From: JAGVSZ01 sp963716855
GTDB taxonomy: Bacteria; Pseudomonadota; Gammaproteobacteria; Burkholderiales; SG8-39
Direction: 5' to 3'
Length of the DNA: 64,000 bases
Assembly (NCBI GenBank): GCA_963716855.1
Contig: CAVQUV010000032.1
Location: 1-64,000, forward strand
Below, one piece after another: positions 29,020 through 37,502 of the stretch. A program made the position numbers and the translations under genes. The notes below the pieces were generated by a model. It was not told where the DNA came from. It worked only from the letters and a program-made list of their open reading frames with translations, and searched no databases. Numbering within the stretch: the first letter of the stretch is position 1; every line of letters begins with the position of its first letter.

Positions 29020-29062
29020 GGTCGATGCCACTCCTGGCGAAGGCGTTTGTAGGTTTGATCGC

Positions 29063-29822
29063 TCAGCTGCGGACCGGCGACGGATACATCACCGCATCGC
29101 CGTGCTTGAACATGCGCTCGATCTCGTCGCGTGACAGGTAGTCCGGCCGCGTGCCCCGGATCGCGGCCAGCTGCTCCGCGATGATGTTGCGCTTGATCTC
29201 GCCCACGAGCACGTTGGTGCGGCCGTAACACTCCGACACCGTCCGGCCGAGCACCGTGAAGCCATGCCGCTTCATGATGATGCAGTTGGTCTGATGGATG
29301 AACGTCTTGATCGGCGCGACGTCTTCCTCGACGTTGATGTGCGCGGGCAGGTAGTAGGGATAGCTCTGCACGAGAAACGGGAACGTCAGCCCCGTGAACC
29401 GCAACTCTTCGAACCCGGCCGAGAAGAATGCGATCGTCTCGTCGTGATGGAGGTGGATCACCGCGTTCACGTCGGAACGCTTTTTCGCGCAACCGCAGGA
29501 TCTCCCGGTTCATCTGGTGACCCACCGTCGTCGCCCGGTCGCCGTAGAGGATGCGGCCGTCGGGGACGTCCGTGATCAACAGGTCGTCGAGCGACATCTC
29601 CTCGAGGGACACGCCCTGACACTTGACGTAGCAGACGCCCTCCGGGTAGTTCGGATGCGGCACGCGCATGACCAGGTTCCCGGTCGAGCTGTAGACGAGC
29701 CCGCGCGCTGACAACATTCGCGCATAGCGCATGTACTGGTCGCCGATCTTGGGATCGAACACCACCGACGGGTCGGGTGTCAGCTCGTTGACGCGATACC
29801 TGCGCTCCGTGACCTGGGACAT
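29063..29822 (-). CDS. class II aldolase/adducin-family protein 1, one frameshift
   Basis: About 252 residues. AAGGAG precedes ATG 29822 (MSQVTERRYRVNELTPDPSV). It has GLVYSSTGNLVMRVPHPNYP (phosphate/substrate loop), QMNREILRLREK, then after one extra A in a run at 29481-29485, VNAVIHLHHDETIAFFSAGF (metal-binding HLHH), NCIIMKRHGFTVLGRTVSEC (third metal His region) and YLSRDEIERMFKHGDAVMYP. Family members are zinc-dependent aldolases, dehydratases or decarboxylases of sugar phosphates or aromatic intermediates. It is the first gene before Bug receptor 4. Confidence 0.85.
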
Positions 29823-30067
29823 GCGCTTCTCCTTGACCGATCCGCGTGAGGTGCGTGCGGCGCCTATGGTAGCGCCGCTTCCGGCCCCAGGCAGCGCGCC
29901 GCGCAAGCTTCATGCCCGGCTGTCGAGGCCCGGTCACTATCGTGCGCTATGTCTCGGCGCGGTCCCGCGGCCGCGCTGCGCGCACGATTTCGTGAACAAA
30001 GACGAGGCGGCGTGCCGGCTGCGACGCTAACCTCCCGGCCCAGCGATTCATTGAAAAAGGGCTGGTC

Positions 30068-30655
30068 ATGCAAGCGAAGCAAATCCGGGACCGATCCAAC
30101 GACGCCGCGCTCGTCGAGCGTCTCGTCGGGCTCGCGTCGACGTGGTGGGTCGATCCGAACGAGCGGTGCGCGTGCGTGACGATCGCGCTCGCGCTGCTGG
30201 TGTGTCCGGAGAAAGTGAGCGTCGCAGCGTCCGAATTCTCCGAGTCCGACGACCTGGAGTACCGCAACGTGCGCCTGTCGCTGCCACGCGCGGCAATGCC
30301 CGCGCAGGGCCCGTTCGGCTTCTTCGACCGGCGCGCCGCGCGCCCACGGCTGCCGAACCTGCGCGAGAGCTACGACGATTTCGAGAACAACATCGAAGCG
30401 CAGGAATTGCTCGGCTACTTTCCGCTCTGCGAGGGCAGGGAGGCGCGCGCCGCGCTTCTTACGCTCGTCTGGATCTGCCTCGTCGAGGGCTACCGCGAGG
30501 TGCGCAAGGCCGTGAACGGCACTTTCGTGCTGGCGAGCCCGCGATACGGGGTCGAGCTCACGCTCGACGGCTTCCGCCCGCAGAAACTGGTGCGGGTCCG
30601 CTACGCGCCGCCGCCCCGCCGCCCGCGTCCCGCGCCCGGGATTCGCGCGCGCTAG
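30068..30655 (+). CDS. conserved-looking hypothetical protein (195 aa)
   Basis: Unrecognised. An N-terminal helix (MQAKQIRDRSNDAALVERLV) is followed by mixed segments (WWVDPNERCACVTIALALLV, FSESDDLEYRNVRLSLPRAA, PNLRESYDDFENNIEAQELL) and two helices with a C-terminal beta part (GVELTLDGFRPQKLVRVRYA), then a Pro/Arg-rich end. The amino-acid pattern is globular, and codon use with strong third-position GC supports a real gene. No signal peptide and no catalytic motif were seen. Its stop overlaps the hemerythrin gene stop (ctag at 30652-30655), tail to tail. Confidence 0.6.
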   Translation: MQAKQIRDRSNDAALVERLVGLASTWWVDPNERCACVTIALALLVCPEKVSVAASEFSESDDLEYRNVRLSLPRAAMPAQGPFGFFDRRAARPRLPNLRESYDDFENNIEAQELLGYFPLCEGREARAALLTLVWICLVEGYREVRKAVNGTFVLASPRYGVELTLDGFRPQKLVRVRYAPPPRRPRPAPGIRAR

Positions 30656-31203
30656 CCGCGCGCCTCGGCCTCGATGCGGGCGCGCAGCTCGCGGAAACGC
30701 TCGTCGACCTGCGCGCCGAAGAGCGGGTCGGCCGTCGTCGCACCGGCCGCCCCGACCGCTTTCCAGTCCTCGGCCGTCAGGTGCTGCGCCGCGAGCGGCA
30801 GGATGAGATTGTTTTCCCCGGCGATGTGGTGGCGGTAGTAGACGAGGAGCGTGGCGCAGGTCGACTCGACCCGCTCGCGCGCGACGAATTCGTCGCCCTG
30901 CACGGCCTCGAGCAACTCCTGCACTTCTTGCGCCGCGGCCGCAATCACCCGATGCTCCTGGAGGAACCGGTTGACCATCGGCTGGATGGACCCGTCGTGG
31001 CGCACGAGCCGCCCGAACGCGACGTCTTCGCGCGGATGGTGAGTGCGCTCCGGGAAGTGACGCAGATAGGTCAGGACGTCGAGCATCAGCTCGTAGTCGG
31101 GATGCTCGCCGGAGTGGAACTGGTCGACCTGTCCCTTGAAAAGGTCGAGGAGGCGTTCGAAGTTGTCATGCTCGGTGCGCCAGGCTTGGACCGGGTCGCT
31201 CAT
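30652..31203 (-). CDS. hemerythrin HHE-domain protein
   Basis: 183 residues. It has metal-ligand histidines in AWRTEHDNFERLLDLF, YLRHFPERTHHPREDVAFGR, RFLQEHRVIAAAAQEVQELL and TLLVYYRHHIAGENNLILPL, the order of a four-helix hemerythrin-like bundle. Such proteins bind di-iron and sense or store O2 or NO, or repair FeS clusters. AAGGAG before ATG 31203. Its ATG overlaps the stop of class II aldolase 2 by four bases (ATGA), so the two are translationally coupled. Confidence 0.9.
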   Translation of the reverse strand: MSDPVQAWRTEHDNFERLLDLFKGQVDQFHSGEHPDYELMLDVLTYLRHFPERTHHPREDVAFGRLVRHDGSIQPMVNRFLQEHRVIAAAAQEVQELLEAVQGDEFVARERVESTCATLLVYYRHHIAGENNLILPLAAQHLTAEDWKAVGAAGATTADPLFGAQVDERFRELRARIEAEARG

Positions 31204-31934
31204 GGTCGTGTCTCCTTGGAATCGATCGAATCGTTCATGCTGCGCAACGCCTTGCGGCGCCAGACGTCCCAGGCGCGCCCGTAGTCCTGGAGTGCGGTAG
31301 CCGCCCGCACTTCCTTGTCGTCGAGCGCGACGATCCTTCCCGCGGGGCCGGCGAGCAGCGTGGCCTCGAGCTGCATCCGCGCGCTCATCTCGAGATAGAT
31401 CGCGCGCCCGACCGCTCGCGGCAGGTTTTCGCCGACCGCCACCGCGCCGTGGCCGCGCATGAGGGCGGCGGGCGAGCGGCCGAGCGTCTTCGCGAGCGCC
31501 TGCCCGAGGTAGGGGGTCTTGACCAGCAGGTCGGTTCCTTCCGCGAACGCGCGGATCTCGAAGTTCGGCACGCCGTCGCCGATGAACGCCGCCAGGTGGA
31601 AGAGCGGGCGCAGGGCGACGCCGCACACGCCGAAGGGAACGACGGTCGCCGAGTGGGTGTGGACCACCGCGCCGATCTCCGGCCGCTCCCGGTAGATTTC
31701 ACCGTGGATGAAGCGCTCGCGGACCGACTCGCGTCCGCGAGCGCCGAGTGGATTGCTGTCGAGATCGTACTCGATGACGTCCGCGGGGGTGACGAGCTCC
31801 GGCGCGAGCGAGCGCGCGAGCAGGTAGCGCGCCGGATCGCGGTCGGACCGGACGCTGACGTGCCCGTAAGCGTCGATCACGCCGTGGTCGGCGAGCGTCC
31901 GGTACGCGACCGCAAGATCTTCCGCGAGGTTCAT
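31200..31934 (-). CDS. class II aldolase/adducin-family protein 2
   Basis: Intact 244-residue protein: VIDAYGHVSVRSDRDPARYL, FIHGEIYRERPEIGAVVHTH with HTHSATVVPFG (metal site), HLAAFIGDGVPNFEIR, ALAKTLGRSPAALMRGHGAV (third metal His) and AGRIVALDDKEVRAA. The Zn ligands are conserved, as in fuculose-aldolase-type enzymes and HMP-decarboxylase-like proteins. It lies between Bug receptor 5 (upstream, 10 bp) and hemerythrin (overlapping) on one strand. This suggests an uptake and C-C lyase or decarboxylase unit. Confidence 0.9.
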   Translation of the reverse strand: MNLAEDLAVAYRTLADHGVIDAYGHVSVRSDRDPARYLLARSLAPELVTPADVIEYDLDSNPLGARGRESVRERFIHGEIYRERPEIGAVVHTHSATVVPFGVCGVALRPLFHLAAFIGDGVPNFEIRAFAEGTDLLVKTPYLGQALAKTLGRSPAALMRGHGAVAVGENLPRAVGRAIYLEMSARMQLEATLLAGPAGRIVALDDKEVRAATALQDYGRAWDVWRRKALRSMNDSIDSKETRP

Positions 31935-31944
31935 CCGGTCGCCC

Positions 31945-32943
31945 TCAGTCGGCCTTGATGCGCGCGCTCGTGCTCACCCGCTCCCAGCGAGCCAGCTCCG
32001 ATTTCACCAGCGAGTCCAGGCGGTCGCGCGCCCCACCCGCCGGCGTCAGGCCCTGCCGTTCGACCAGCTCGCGCACCTCGGGCTCTCCGAGCACGCCGTT
32101 GATGTCGGCGTTGAGCCGCTCGAGGAGATCGGGCGGGGTGCCGGCGGGCGCGAAGACCGCGTACCAGGTCTCGATCACCAGGTCGGGGAATCCTTGTTCC
32201 TTCATCGTCGGCACCTTCGGGAACAGCGGCGATCGCTCCGGGCCCATCACCGCGAGCATGCGCACCTTCCCGGCCTGGACTTGCGGCGCCGCCGTCTGAA
32301 GCGCGGAGACCATCGCCTGCACGTGGCCGCCGACCAGATCCTGCAGGCCGCCGCCGAGCCCCTTGTACGGGACGTGCACGAGGTCGATGTTCGCCTCCAG
32401 CTTGAGCAGCTCCATCGCGAAGTGCTGCGAGGTGCCGTTTCCAGGAGAAGAGTAGTGAAGCCTGCCGGGCTCCTTTTGCGCGAGGTCAATGAACTCGCGC
32501 AGCGATTGCGCGGGAACCGTCGGGGACGCGATCAGCGCGAGCGCGCTCGTGGCGAGCAGCACGACCGGGCTGAAGCTCCGGATCGGGTCGAACGGCAGGT
32601 TCCGGTTGACGGCGGGATTGGTGGCGAAGGACGTGGCCGCGAAGAGGAGCGTGTGCCCGTCTGGAGCGGCCTTCGCCACGACCTCCGCCCCGATGTTGCC
32701 GCTCGCGCCGGGGCGGTTCTCGGTGATCACGGCGGTCTTCCAGCGCTGCGCGAGCCGCGGGGCGAGCGTCCGGGCGAGAATGTCGGCGCCGGTACCGGGC
32801 GTGTAGGGGACCACGAGCTGGACCGTGCGCTGGGGGAAGGCGGGCTGGGCGCGCGCGTCGGGGCTCGCCAGGCTCAGGACCGCACTCGACGCGGCGCAGA
32901 GAAGGGACCACGTGCGGGGCCGGCGAAGGTTTGCGGCGGACAT
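31945..32943 (-). CDS. Bug/TctC-family solute-binding protein 5
   Basis: ATG 32943 (MSAANLRRPRTWSLLCAASS) gives a signal with cleavage after ARA. An upstream in-frame ATG at 32991 adds a non-signal extension and is less likely. Core motifs: FPQRTVQLVVPYTPGTGADI, VITENRPGASGNIGAEVVAK, PDGHTLLFAATSFATNPAVN, IDLVHVPYKGLGGGLQDLVG and VPTMKEQGFPDLVIETWYAV. Complete and unbroken. It is the first gene of a Bug - aldolase - hemerythrin operon and is divergent from the MetF-like gene. Confidence 0.92.
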   Translation of the reverse strand: MSAANLRRPRTWSLLCAASSAVLSLASPDARAQPAFPQRTVQLVVPYTPGTGADILARTLAPRLAQRWKTAVITENRPGASGNIGAEVVAKAAPDGHTLLFAATSFATNPAVNRNLPFDPIRSFSPVVLLATSALALIASPTVPAQSLREFIDLAQKEPGRLHYSSPGNGTSQHFAMELLKLEANIDLVHVPYKGLGGGLQDLVGGHVQAMVSALQTAAPQVQAGKVRMLAVMGPERSPLFPKVPTMKEQGFPDLVIETWYAVFAPAGTPPDLLERLNADINGVLGEPEVRELVERQGLTPAGGARDRLDSLVKSELARWERVSTSARIKAD

Positions 32944-33043
32944 GTCGGGAGAGCACGTCGATCGGGGCAATGGGAAGTGTACCGTGCGCATGGGCGCCGG
33001 CCCGCGTCACCTTGCTACTATCCGCGGCAAAGGAAGCCTATCG

Positions 33044-33994
33044 ATGACCGACGCTCTAGTGGGAGCGGACCAGGCGGGCGAGGCCGTGAGCGAGCTGGAT
33101 CGCGCGCTGCGACGCGGCCGGTTCGTCGTCACCGCCGAAGTCTCCCCGCCGGTGTCGACCGATCTCGCCGAGTTCGTCGCGCGTGCCGCGCCGCTGCAAG
33201 GGATCGTGACGGCGGTGAACGTCACCGACGGCGCAGGCGCGAAGACGCATGTCTCCAGCCTCGTGGCGGCGCACTTCCTCCTGCGGCGCGGCATCGAGCC
33301 GATCCTGCAGATCACGTGCCGCGACCGCAACCGGCTCGCGCTGCAGGCGGATCTGCTCGGCGCGGTCGCGCTCGGCATCCGCAACGTGCTGGTGCTGCGC
33401 GGGGACGAGCCGCGGGTCGGTGACCAGCCCGAGACCAAGCCGGTGTTCGATCTCGCCACGACGCAGGTGCTCGCGATGGCCCGGGATATGCGCTCGGAGC
33501 GCCGTCTGCCGTCGGGTACCGAGATCAAGGGCGCGGTCGACCTGGTGCTCGGCGCGGCGGAAACGGTGGTCGACCCGGCGCCCGGCTGGCAACCCGAGGG
33601 GCTGCTCGCCAAGGTGGCCGCGGGCGCGAACTTCATCCAGACGCAATTCTGCATGGATGCCGGCGTGGCGCGGCGATACGCGGCGCGGCTGCTCGACCTG
33701 GGGATCGCGCAACGGCTGCCGATCCTCGTCGGCGTTGCGCCGATCCCCTCGGCCCGCTCGGCCCGCTGGATGCGAGAACGGCTCTTCGGGACCGTGATTC
33801 CGGACGCGGTGGTCGAGCGGCTGGAGCGCGCGGCCGATCCGAAGTTGGAAGGGAAGCAGATCTGCGTCGAGGTCATGCGGCAGCTCGCCGCGGTGCCCGG
33901 CATCGCCGGCGTGCATGTCATGGCGCCGCAGTTCCACTCGGCGCTCGCCGCGGTCATCGCCGAGTCGGGCGTCGCGGGCAAGCCGCGCGCGTAG
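33044..33994 (+). CDS. methylenetetrahydrofolate reductase (MetF)-family protein
   Basis: 316 residues: FVVTAEVSPPVSTDLAEFVA (E at the family acid site), VTAVNVTDGAGAKTHVSSLV, LQITCRDRNRLALQADLLGA, NVLVLRGDEP, AKVAAGANFIQTQFCMDAGV and PILVGVAPIPSARSARWM. This is the (beta-alpha)8 fold with the 'TQ.C/F D' motif of MTHFR-like flavoproteins. It is longer at the ends than E. coli MetF and resembles the stand-alone MetF-like proteins found beside C1 and demethylation genes. Reductase activity is inferred. A GST gene follows 16 bp downstream. Confidence 0.85.
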   Translation: MTDALVGADQAGEAVSELDRALRRGRFVVTAEVSPPVSTDLAEFVARAAPLQGIVTAVNVTDGAGAKTHVSSLVAAHFLLRRGIEPILQITCRDRNRLALQADLLGAVALGIRNVLVLRGDEPRVGDQPETKPVFDLATTQVLAMARDMRSERRLPSGTEIKGAVDLVLGAAETVVDPAPGWQPEGLLAKVAAGANFIQTQFCMDAGVARRYAARLLDLGIAQRLPILVGVAPIPSARSARWMRERLFGTVIPDAVVERLERAADPKLEGKQICVEVMRQLAAVPGIAGVHVMAPQFHSALAAVIAESGVAGKPRA

Positions 33995-34010
33995 GGCAGG
34001 AGGAAATCGC

Positions 34011-34724
34011 ATGCGCTACGAGCTCTACTACTGGCCCGAGATTCAAGGTCGCGGCGAGTTCGTCCGCCTCGCTCTGGAGGAGGCGGGCGCCGACTACGTC
34101 GATGTCGCGCGATCCGGGCCGCGTGGCATGGCCGCGATGATGCGTCTCCTGGAGAGTCGCGCTGTCCGTCAACCGCCGTTCGCACCGCCGTTCCTCAAAG
34201 CGGGCGGGCTGGTGATCGGCCAGACGGCGAACATCCTGCTGTACCTCGGTCCGCGGCTCGGGCTCGCGCCGCGCGCGGACGCCGGCCGGCTATGGGCGCA
34301 CCAGCTCCAGCTCACGGTCGCGGACTTCGTCCTCGAGACGCACGACACGCATCACCCGATCGCGGGCAGCCTCTACTTCGAGGATCAGAAGCCGGAAGCG
34401 AGGCGCCGCGCGGCCCTGTTCATCCGCGAGCGCGTCGCAAAGTTCCTCGGGTACTTCGAGCGGGTGCTGACGCGCAGCCGTGGCCGGTGGATGACGGGCG
34501 GCAAGCTGAGCTACGTGGATCTCTCGGTCTTCCAGGCGATCGAGGGCCTGCGCTACGCATTTCCGCGGTCGATGGCTCGCCGGGCGTTCAGGTATCCGCG
34601 GCTTATGGCGTTGCGCGACGGCGTCGCGTCGCGCCCGCGGATGGCCCGCTATCTCGCCTCGGACCGGCGCCTGCCCTTCAATGAAATGGACATCTGGCGC
34701 CACTACCCCGAGCTGGATCGCTGA
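34011..34724 (+). CDS. glutathione S-transferase
   Basis: 237 residues, AGGAGG before ATG 34011. The thioredoxin-like N-terminus YELYYWPEIQGRGEFVRLAL (Tyr of YYW as in class sigma/alpha-like GSTs) is followed by LVIGQTANILLYLGPRLGLA (QTxNI glutathione loop, normally QSxAI) and an all-helical C-terminal domain (QLTVADFVLETHDTHHPIAG, GRWMTGGKLSYVDLSVFQAI). Cytosolic detoxification or isomerisation is typical of the family. It forms a small operon with the MetF-like gene and arfB. Confidence 0.9.
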   Translation: MRYELYYWPEIQGRGEFVRLALEEAGADYVDVARSGPRGMAAMMRLLESRAVRQPPFAPPFLKAGGLVIGQTANILLYLGPRLGLAPRADAGRLWAHQLQLTVADFVLETHDTHHPIAGSLYFEDQKPEARRRAALFIRERVAKFLGYFERVLTRSRGRWMTGGKLSYVDLSVFQAIEGLRYAFPRSMARRAFRYPRLMALRDGVASRPRMARYLASDRRLPFNEMDIWRHYPELDR

Positions 34725-34728
34725 ATCC

Positions 34729-35124
34729 GTGATCACGCTCCGCGAAGAGGAGATCGAGTTCGTCCCGATCCGCGCCCAGGGTGCGGGGGGGCAGAACGTC
34801 AACAAGGTCTCCAACGCGATCCACCTGCGCTTCGACGTGCGTGCGTCGTCGTTGCCCGAGGCGGTCAAGGCCCGGCTCCTGCAGCTGCGCGACCAGCGCA
34901 TCAGCGCCGACGGGGTGGTGGTGATCAAGGCCCAGCAGTTCCGCAGCCTGGAGAAGAATCGCGACGACGCGCTCGCGCGGCTGCACGAGCTCGTGGTTCG
35001 CGCCGCCGTCGTCCCCCGCCCCCGCCGGCCGACCAAGCCGACGAAAGCCTCGCAGCGCCGGCGCGTGGAGGGAAAGGTCCGGCGCGGGCAGGTGAAGGCC
35101 CTGCGGCGGCGCGTGGTCGACTGA
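34729..35124 (+). CDS. arfB: peptidyl-tRNA hydrolase ArfB (YaeJ), ribosome rescue
   Basis: GTG 34729 (VITLREEEIEFVPIRAQGAG), five bases after the GST stop. It carries the release-factor GGQ motif in RAQGAGGQNVNKVSNAIHLR and the long basic C-terminal tail (RPTKPTKASQRRRVEGKVRR) that enters the mRNA channel of stalled ribosomes. At about 131 residues it has normal ArfB length. An in-frame ATG at 34681 would overlap GST and is not favoured. Confidence 0.92.
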   Translation: MITLREEEIEFVPIRAQGAGGQNVNKVSNAIHLRFDVRASSLPEAVKARLLQLRDQRISADGVVVIKAQQFRSLEKNRDDALARLHELVVRAAVVPRPRRPTKPTKASQRRRVEGKVRRGQVKALRRRVVD

Positions 35125-35141
35125 CCGCGGCCGGGCCGCAG

Positions 35142-35609
35142 TCAGCGCCGACCGCTGATTCGCACGCCCGTACCGCTGCGGACCGGCACGTGTACCGGAC
35201 GGTGCCCGAAACGGGCGCGCGGCCCCTGATACGGGACACCGAAAGCGGGTGCATAGCCCGCGAACATGGGCGGGTACGCATAGTACGGATCGTAGAAGGG
35301 CATCGGTGCGGACATCGCGGTGCGCGCGCGTCGTTGCTCCTCGAGCTCCGCCTCGAGTCGCGCGATCCGAGCGCGGAGCAGGCGATCGTTCTCCCGCTCG
35401 CGTTGCGCTTGCGGCACCGCCTGGATCGTGCTGACGCGCGACGCTTCCTCGTCGAGCTGCCGGACCTGCCGCGCCGCGGCGGGCGGCGCGTTCCCGTAGT
35501 TCACCACGCCCTTTTCGTCGATCCACTTGTAGGTCGCGGCGGTCACGGCGAGCGGTAGCGTCCCCGTGCAGATGAGGGATATTTGCAGGAGCGCGCGCCG
35601 GAGCTTCAT
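35142..35609 (-). CDS. DUF4124-domain exported protein
   Basis: 155 residues. Signal peptide (RALLQISLICTGTLPLAVTA) is followed directly by a DUF4124 strand pattern (ATYKWIDEKGVVNYGNAPPA), then a coiled segment (RERENDRLLRARIARLEAEL), an aromatic stretch (MPFYDPYYAYPPMFAGYAPA) and a basic end. DUF4124 proteins are periplasmic and usually of unknown role. The Tyr/Pro/Phe-rich part is unusual and may be disordered. Convergent with arfB, divergent from the CDGSH gene. Confidence 0.82.
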   Translation of the reverse strand: MKLRRALLQISLICTGTLPLAVTAATYKWIDEKGVVNYGNAPPAAARQVRQLDEEASRVSTIQAVPQAQRERENDRLLRARIARLEAELEEQRRARTAMSAPMPFYDPYYAYPPMFAGYAPAFGVPYQGPRARFGHRPVHVPVRSGTGVRISGRR

Positions 35610-35732
35610 ACCCGGCACACGATCCCACTGGAAGCGGTCCGCCGTCAATGCCGAGGACGCGACACCGCGCTTTCGCGCTGCTGCGCAGCGTGCTAGCTTT
35701 TTGCCTCGCATCGCGACCTGGAGGCTTCCCCC

Positions 35733-36386
35733 ATGAGCAGCACTCCGATCTTCCGCTATCCCGGCAAGGACGCCGACGTCACGTGGGACCAGCGCCTCTG
35801 CATTCACATCGGCGAGTGCGCGCGGGCAAAAGGCGATCTCTTCGTCACCGGAAGGAATCCCTGGTGCCAGCCGGATCTGACGACCGTTGCCGACGTGGCG
35901 GACGTGTGCGAGCGCTGTCCGAGCGGCGCGCTCGTCTACGAGGCGAAGGACGGCAGGACGGCCGAGCGGGCCGCGGCGCAGAACACGATCGCGGTGACCT
36001 ACAACGGGCCGCTCTTCGCGCGCGGCGAGCTCGCGATCGAAGGCGCGCCGGCCGACATGCCGGGCGTGCGATTCCGCGCGGCGCTGTGCCGGTGCGGGCA
36101 GTCGAAGACCAAGCCCTTCTGCGACAACAGCCACGAAACCGCGGGGTTCAAGGACTCCGGCGCGGTCGGCGAGACCGGCGCGGGCGTCGCCGCCACGGGC
36201 GGCGCGCTCGCGATCAAGCCGCTCAAGGACGGCCCACTACGAGTGAAGGGCAACCTCGCGATCGTCGCGAGCAGCGGCTGCGCGCGCTGGCAGGGCGCCG
36301 AGGCGTTCCTGTGCCGCTGCGGCCACTCGAAAAACAAGCCGTTCTGCGACAGCTCGCACAAGGCGGTGGGGTTCAAGGCCGGGTGA
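35733..36386 (+). CDS. Fer4_19 + double CDGSH iron-sulfur protein
   Basis: 217 residues. An N-terminal Fer4_19-like part (YPGKDADVTWDQRLCIHIGE, CARAKGDLFVT, CERCPSGALVYE) is followed by two CDGSH-type Fe2S2 sites, CRCGQSKTKPFCDNSH and CRCGHSKNKPFCDSSH, with their 'GGF/GFK' ends. CDGSH clusters are ligated by three Cys and one His and take part in redox or Fe-S transfer. No signal or membrane anchor is seen. It stands alone between divergent genes, with no hint of regulation visible. Confidence 0.88.
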   Translation: MSSTPIFRYPGKDADVTWDQRLCIHIGECARAKGDLFVTGRNPWCQPDLTTVADVADVCERCPSGALVYEAKDGRTAERAAAQNTIAVTYNGPLFARGELAIEGAPADMPGVRFRAALCRCGQSKTKPFCDNSHETAGFKDSGAVGETGAGVAATGGALAIKPLKDGPLRVKGNLAIVASSGCARWQGAEAFLCRCGHSKNKPFCDSSHKAVGFKAG

Positions 36387-36527
36387 CGTCACCGCGGATC
36401 GGTCCCACGCTAGAGCGAGCGCGTGGGAAGCGTCCCGTTGTCGACGCAGATGGCCGCGCGCCGCCGCGCGGGTTATCCTCCGCGCCTCGCGCCAGAACAC
36501 CAATCAAGGAATCAAGGAGGATCCGCA

Positions 36528-37499
36528 ATGCACGTCGTGCGTACGCTCGCCCTCGCCCTGACCCTCGTCGCCGCGCCGCACGCGGCGCTGGCCCAGTCGT
36601 ACCCGTCGAAGCCGATCCGCATCGTCGTTCCCTACACCGCGGGCGGTCCGGCCGACCTGCTGGTGCGCGGCATGGGACAGAAGATGACCGAGACCTGGGG
36701 CCAGCAGGTGCTGGTCGAGAATCGCCCCGGCGCCAACGAGATCATCGCGGCCGAGGCGGTCGCGCGCGCGCCGGGCGACGGGTACACGCTGCTGCTCGCA
36801 TCGGATGCGGTGTTCACGCTGAATCAGCACCTCTACTCGAAGATCCCGTACGACCCGGTGAAGGATCTCGTGCCGGTCAGCCGGCTCGTCACCGCGAACC
36901 TGATGCTGGTCGCGCGCCCGAAGCTGCCCGCGAACACCGTCGGCGAGCTGATCGACTACGCGCGCAAGAACCCCGGCAAGGTGACCTACGGCTCCGTCGG
37001 CGCAGGCGGCGTGAACCATCTCGGCATGGCGTGGTTCGCGACGCAGAACGGCCTGACCATGGAGCACATCCCCTACAAGGGCCTCGTGCAGGGGCTGCAG
37101 GACGTCGGCGAGGAGCGGGTCGACGTCATGTTCGCGGTGATCGGCGGCGCGGCGCCGCTGCTGAACGCCGGCAAGCTGAAGGGTCTCGCCGTGTCGGGCC
37201 GTGCGCGCAATCCGCTGGTGCCGAACGTGCCGACCTTCACCGAGGCGGGCTACCCGAACGCCGATGCGTCGTTCTACTTCGGGCTCGCCGCACCCGCGGG
37301 CACGCCGCGCGACGTCCTCGAGAAGATCGGGGCGGAGGCCGGGAAGATCGTCAACGCGCCGGAGTTCCGCGAGAAGTACCTCAACAACCTCGGCTTCGTC
37401 CCGGTCGGCGACACGCCGGACCAGTTCGCGGCGTTCCTCAAGTCCGACCGCGAGCTTGGGGAGAAGCGCGTCAAGGCATCGGGCGCGAAGCTGGACTAG
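36528..37499 (+). CDS. Bug/TctC-family solute-binding protein 6
   Basis: AGGAGG before ATG 36528. Signal peptide MHVVRTLALALTLVAAPHAA-LAQ; core YPSKPIRIVVPYTAGGPADL, VLVENRPGANEIIAAEAVAR, GDGYTLLLASDAVFTLNQHL, LTMEHIPYKGLVQGLQDVGE, NVPTFTEAGYPNADASFYFG and C-terminal VKASGAKLD. Complete, 323 residues. Immediately after its stop codon the sequence becomes the 3'-truncated end of an FAD monooxygenase on the other strand, so a breakpoint lies at or just after 37,500. Confidence 0.93.
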   Translation: MHVVRTLALALTLVAAPHAALAQSYPSKPIRIVVPYTAGGPADLLVRGMGQKMTETWGQQVLVENRPGANEIIAAEAVARAPGDGYTLLLASDAVFTLNQHLYSKIPYDPVKDLVPVSRLVTANLMLVARPKLPANTVGELIDYARKNPGKVTYGSVGAGGVNHLGMAWFATQNGLTMEHIPYKGLVQGLQDVGEERVDVMFAVIGGAAPLLNAGKLKGLAVSGRARNPLVPNVPTFTEAGYPNADASFYFGLAAPAGTPRDVLEKIGAEAGKIVNAPEFREKYLNNLGFVPVGDTPDQFAAFLKSDRELGEKRVKASGAKLD

Positions 37500-37502
37500 G
37501 CT

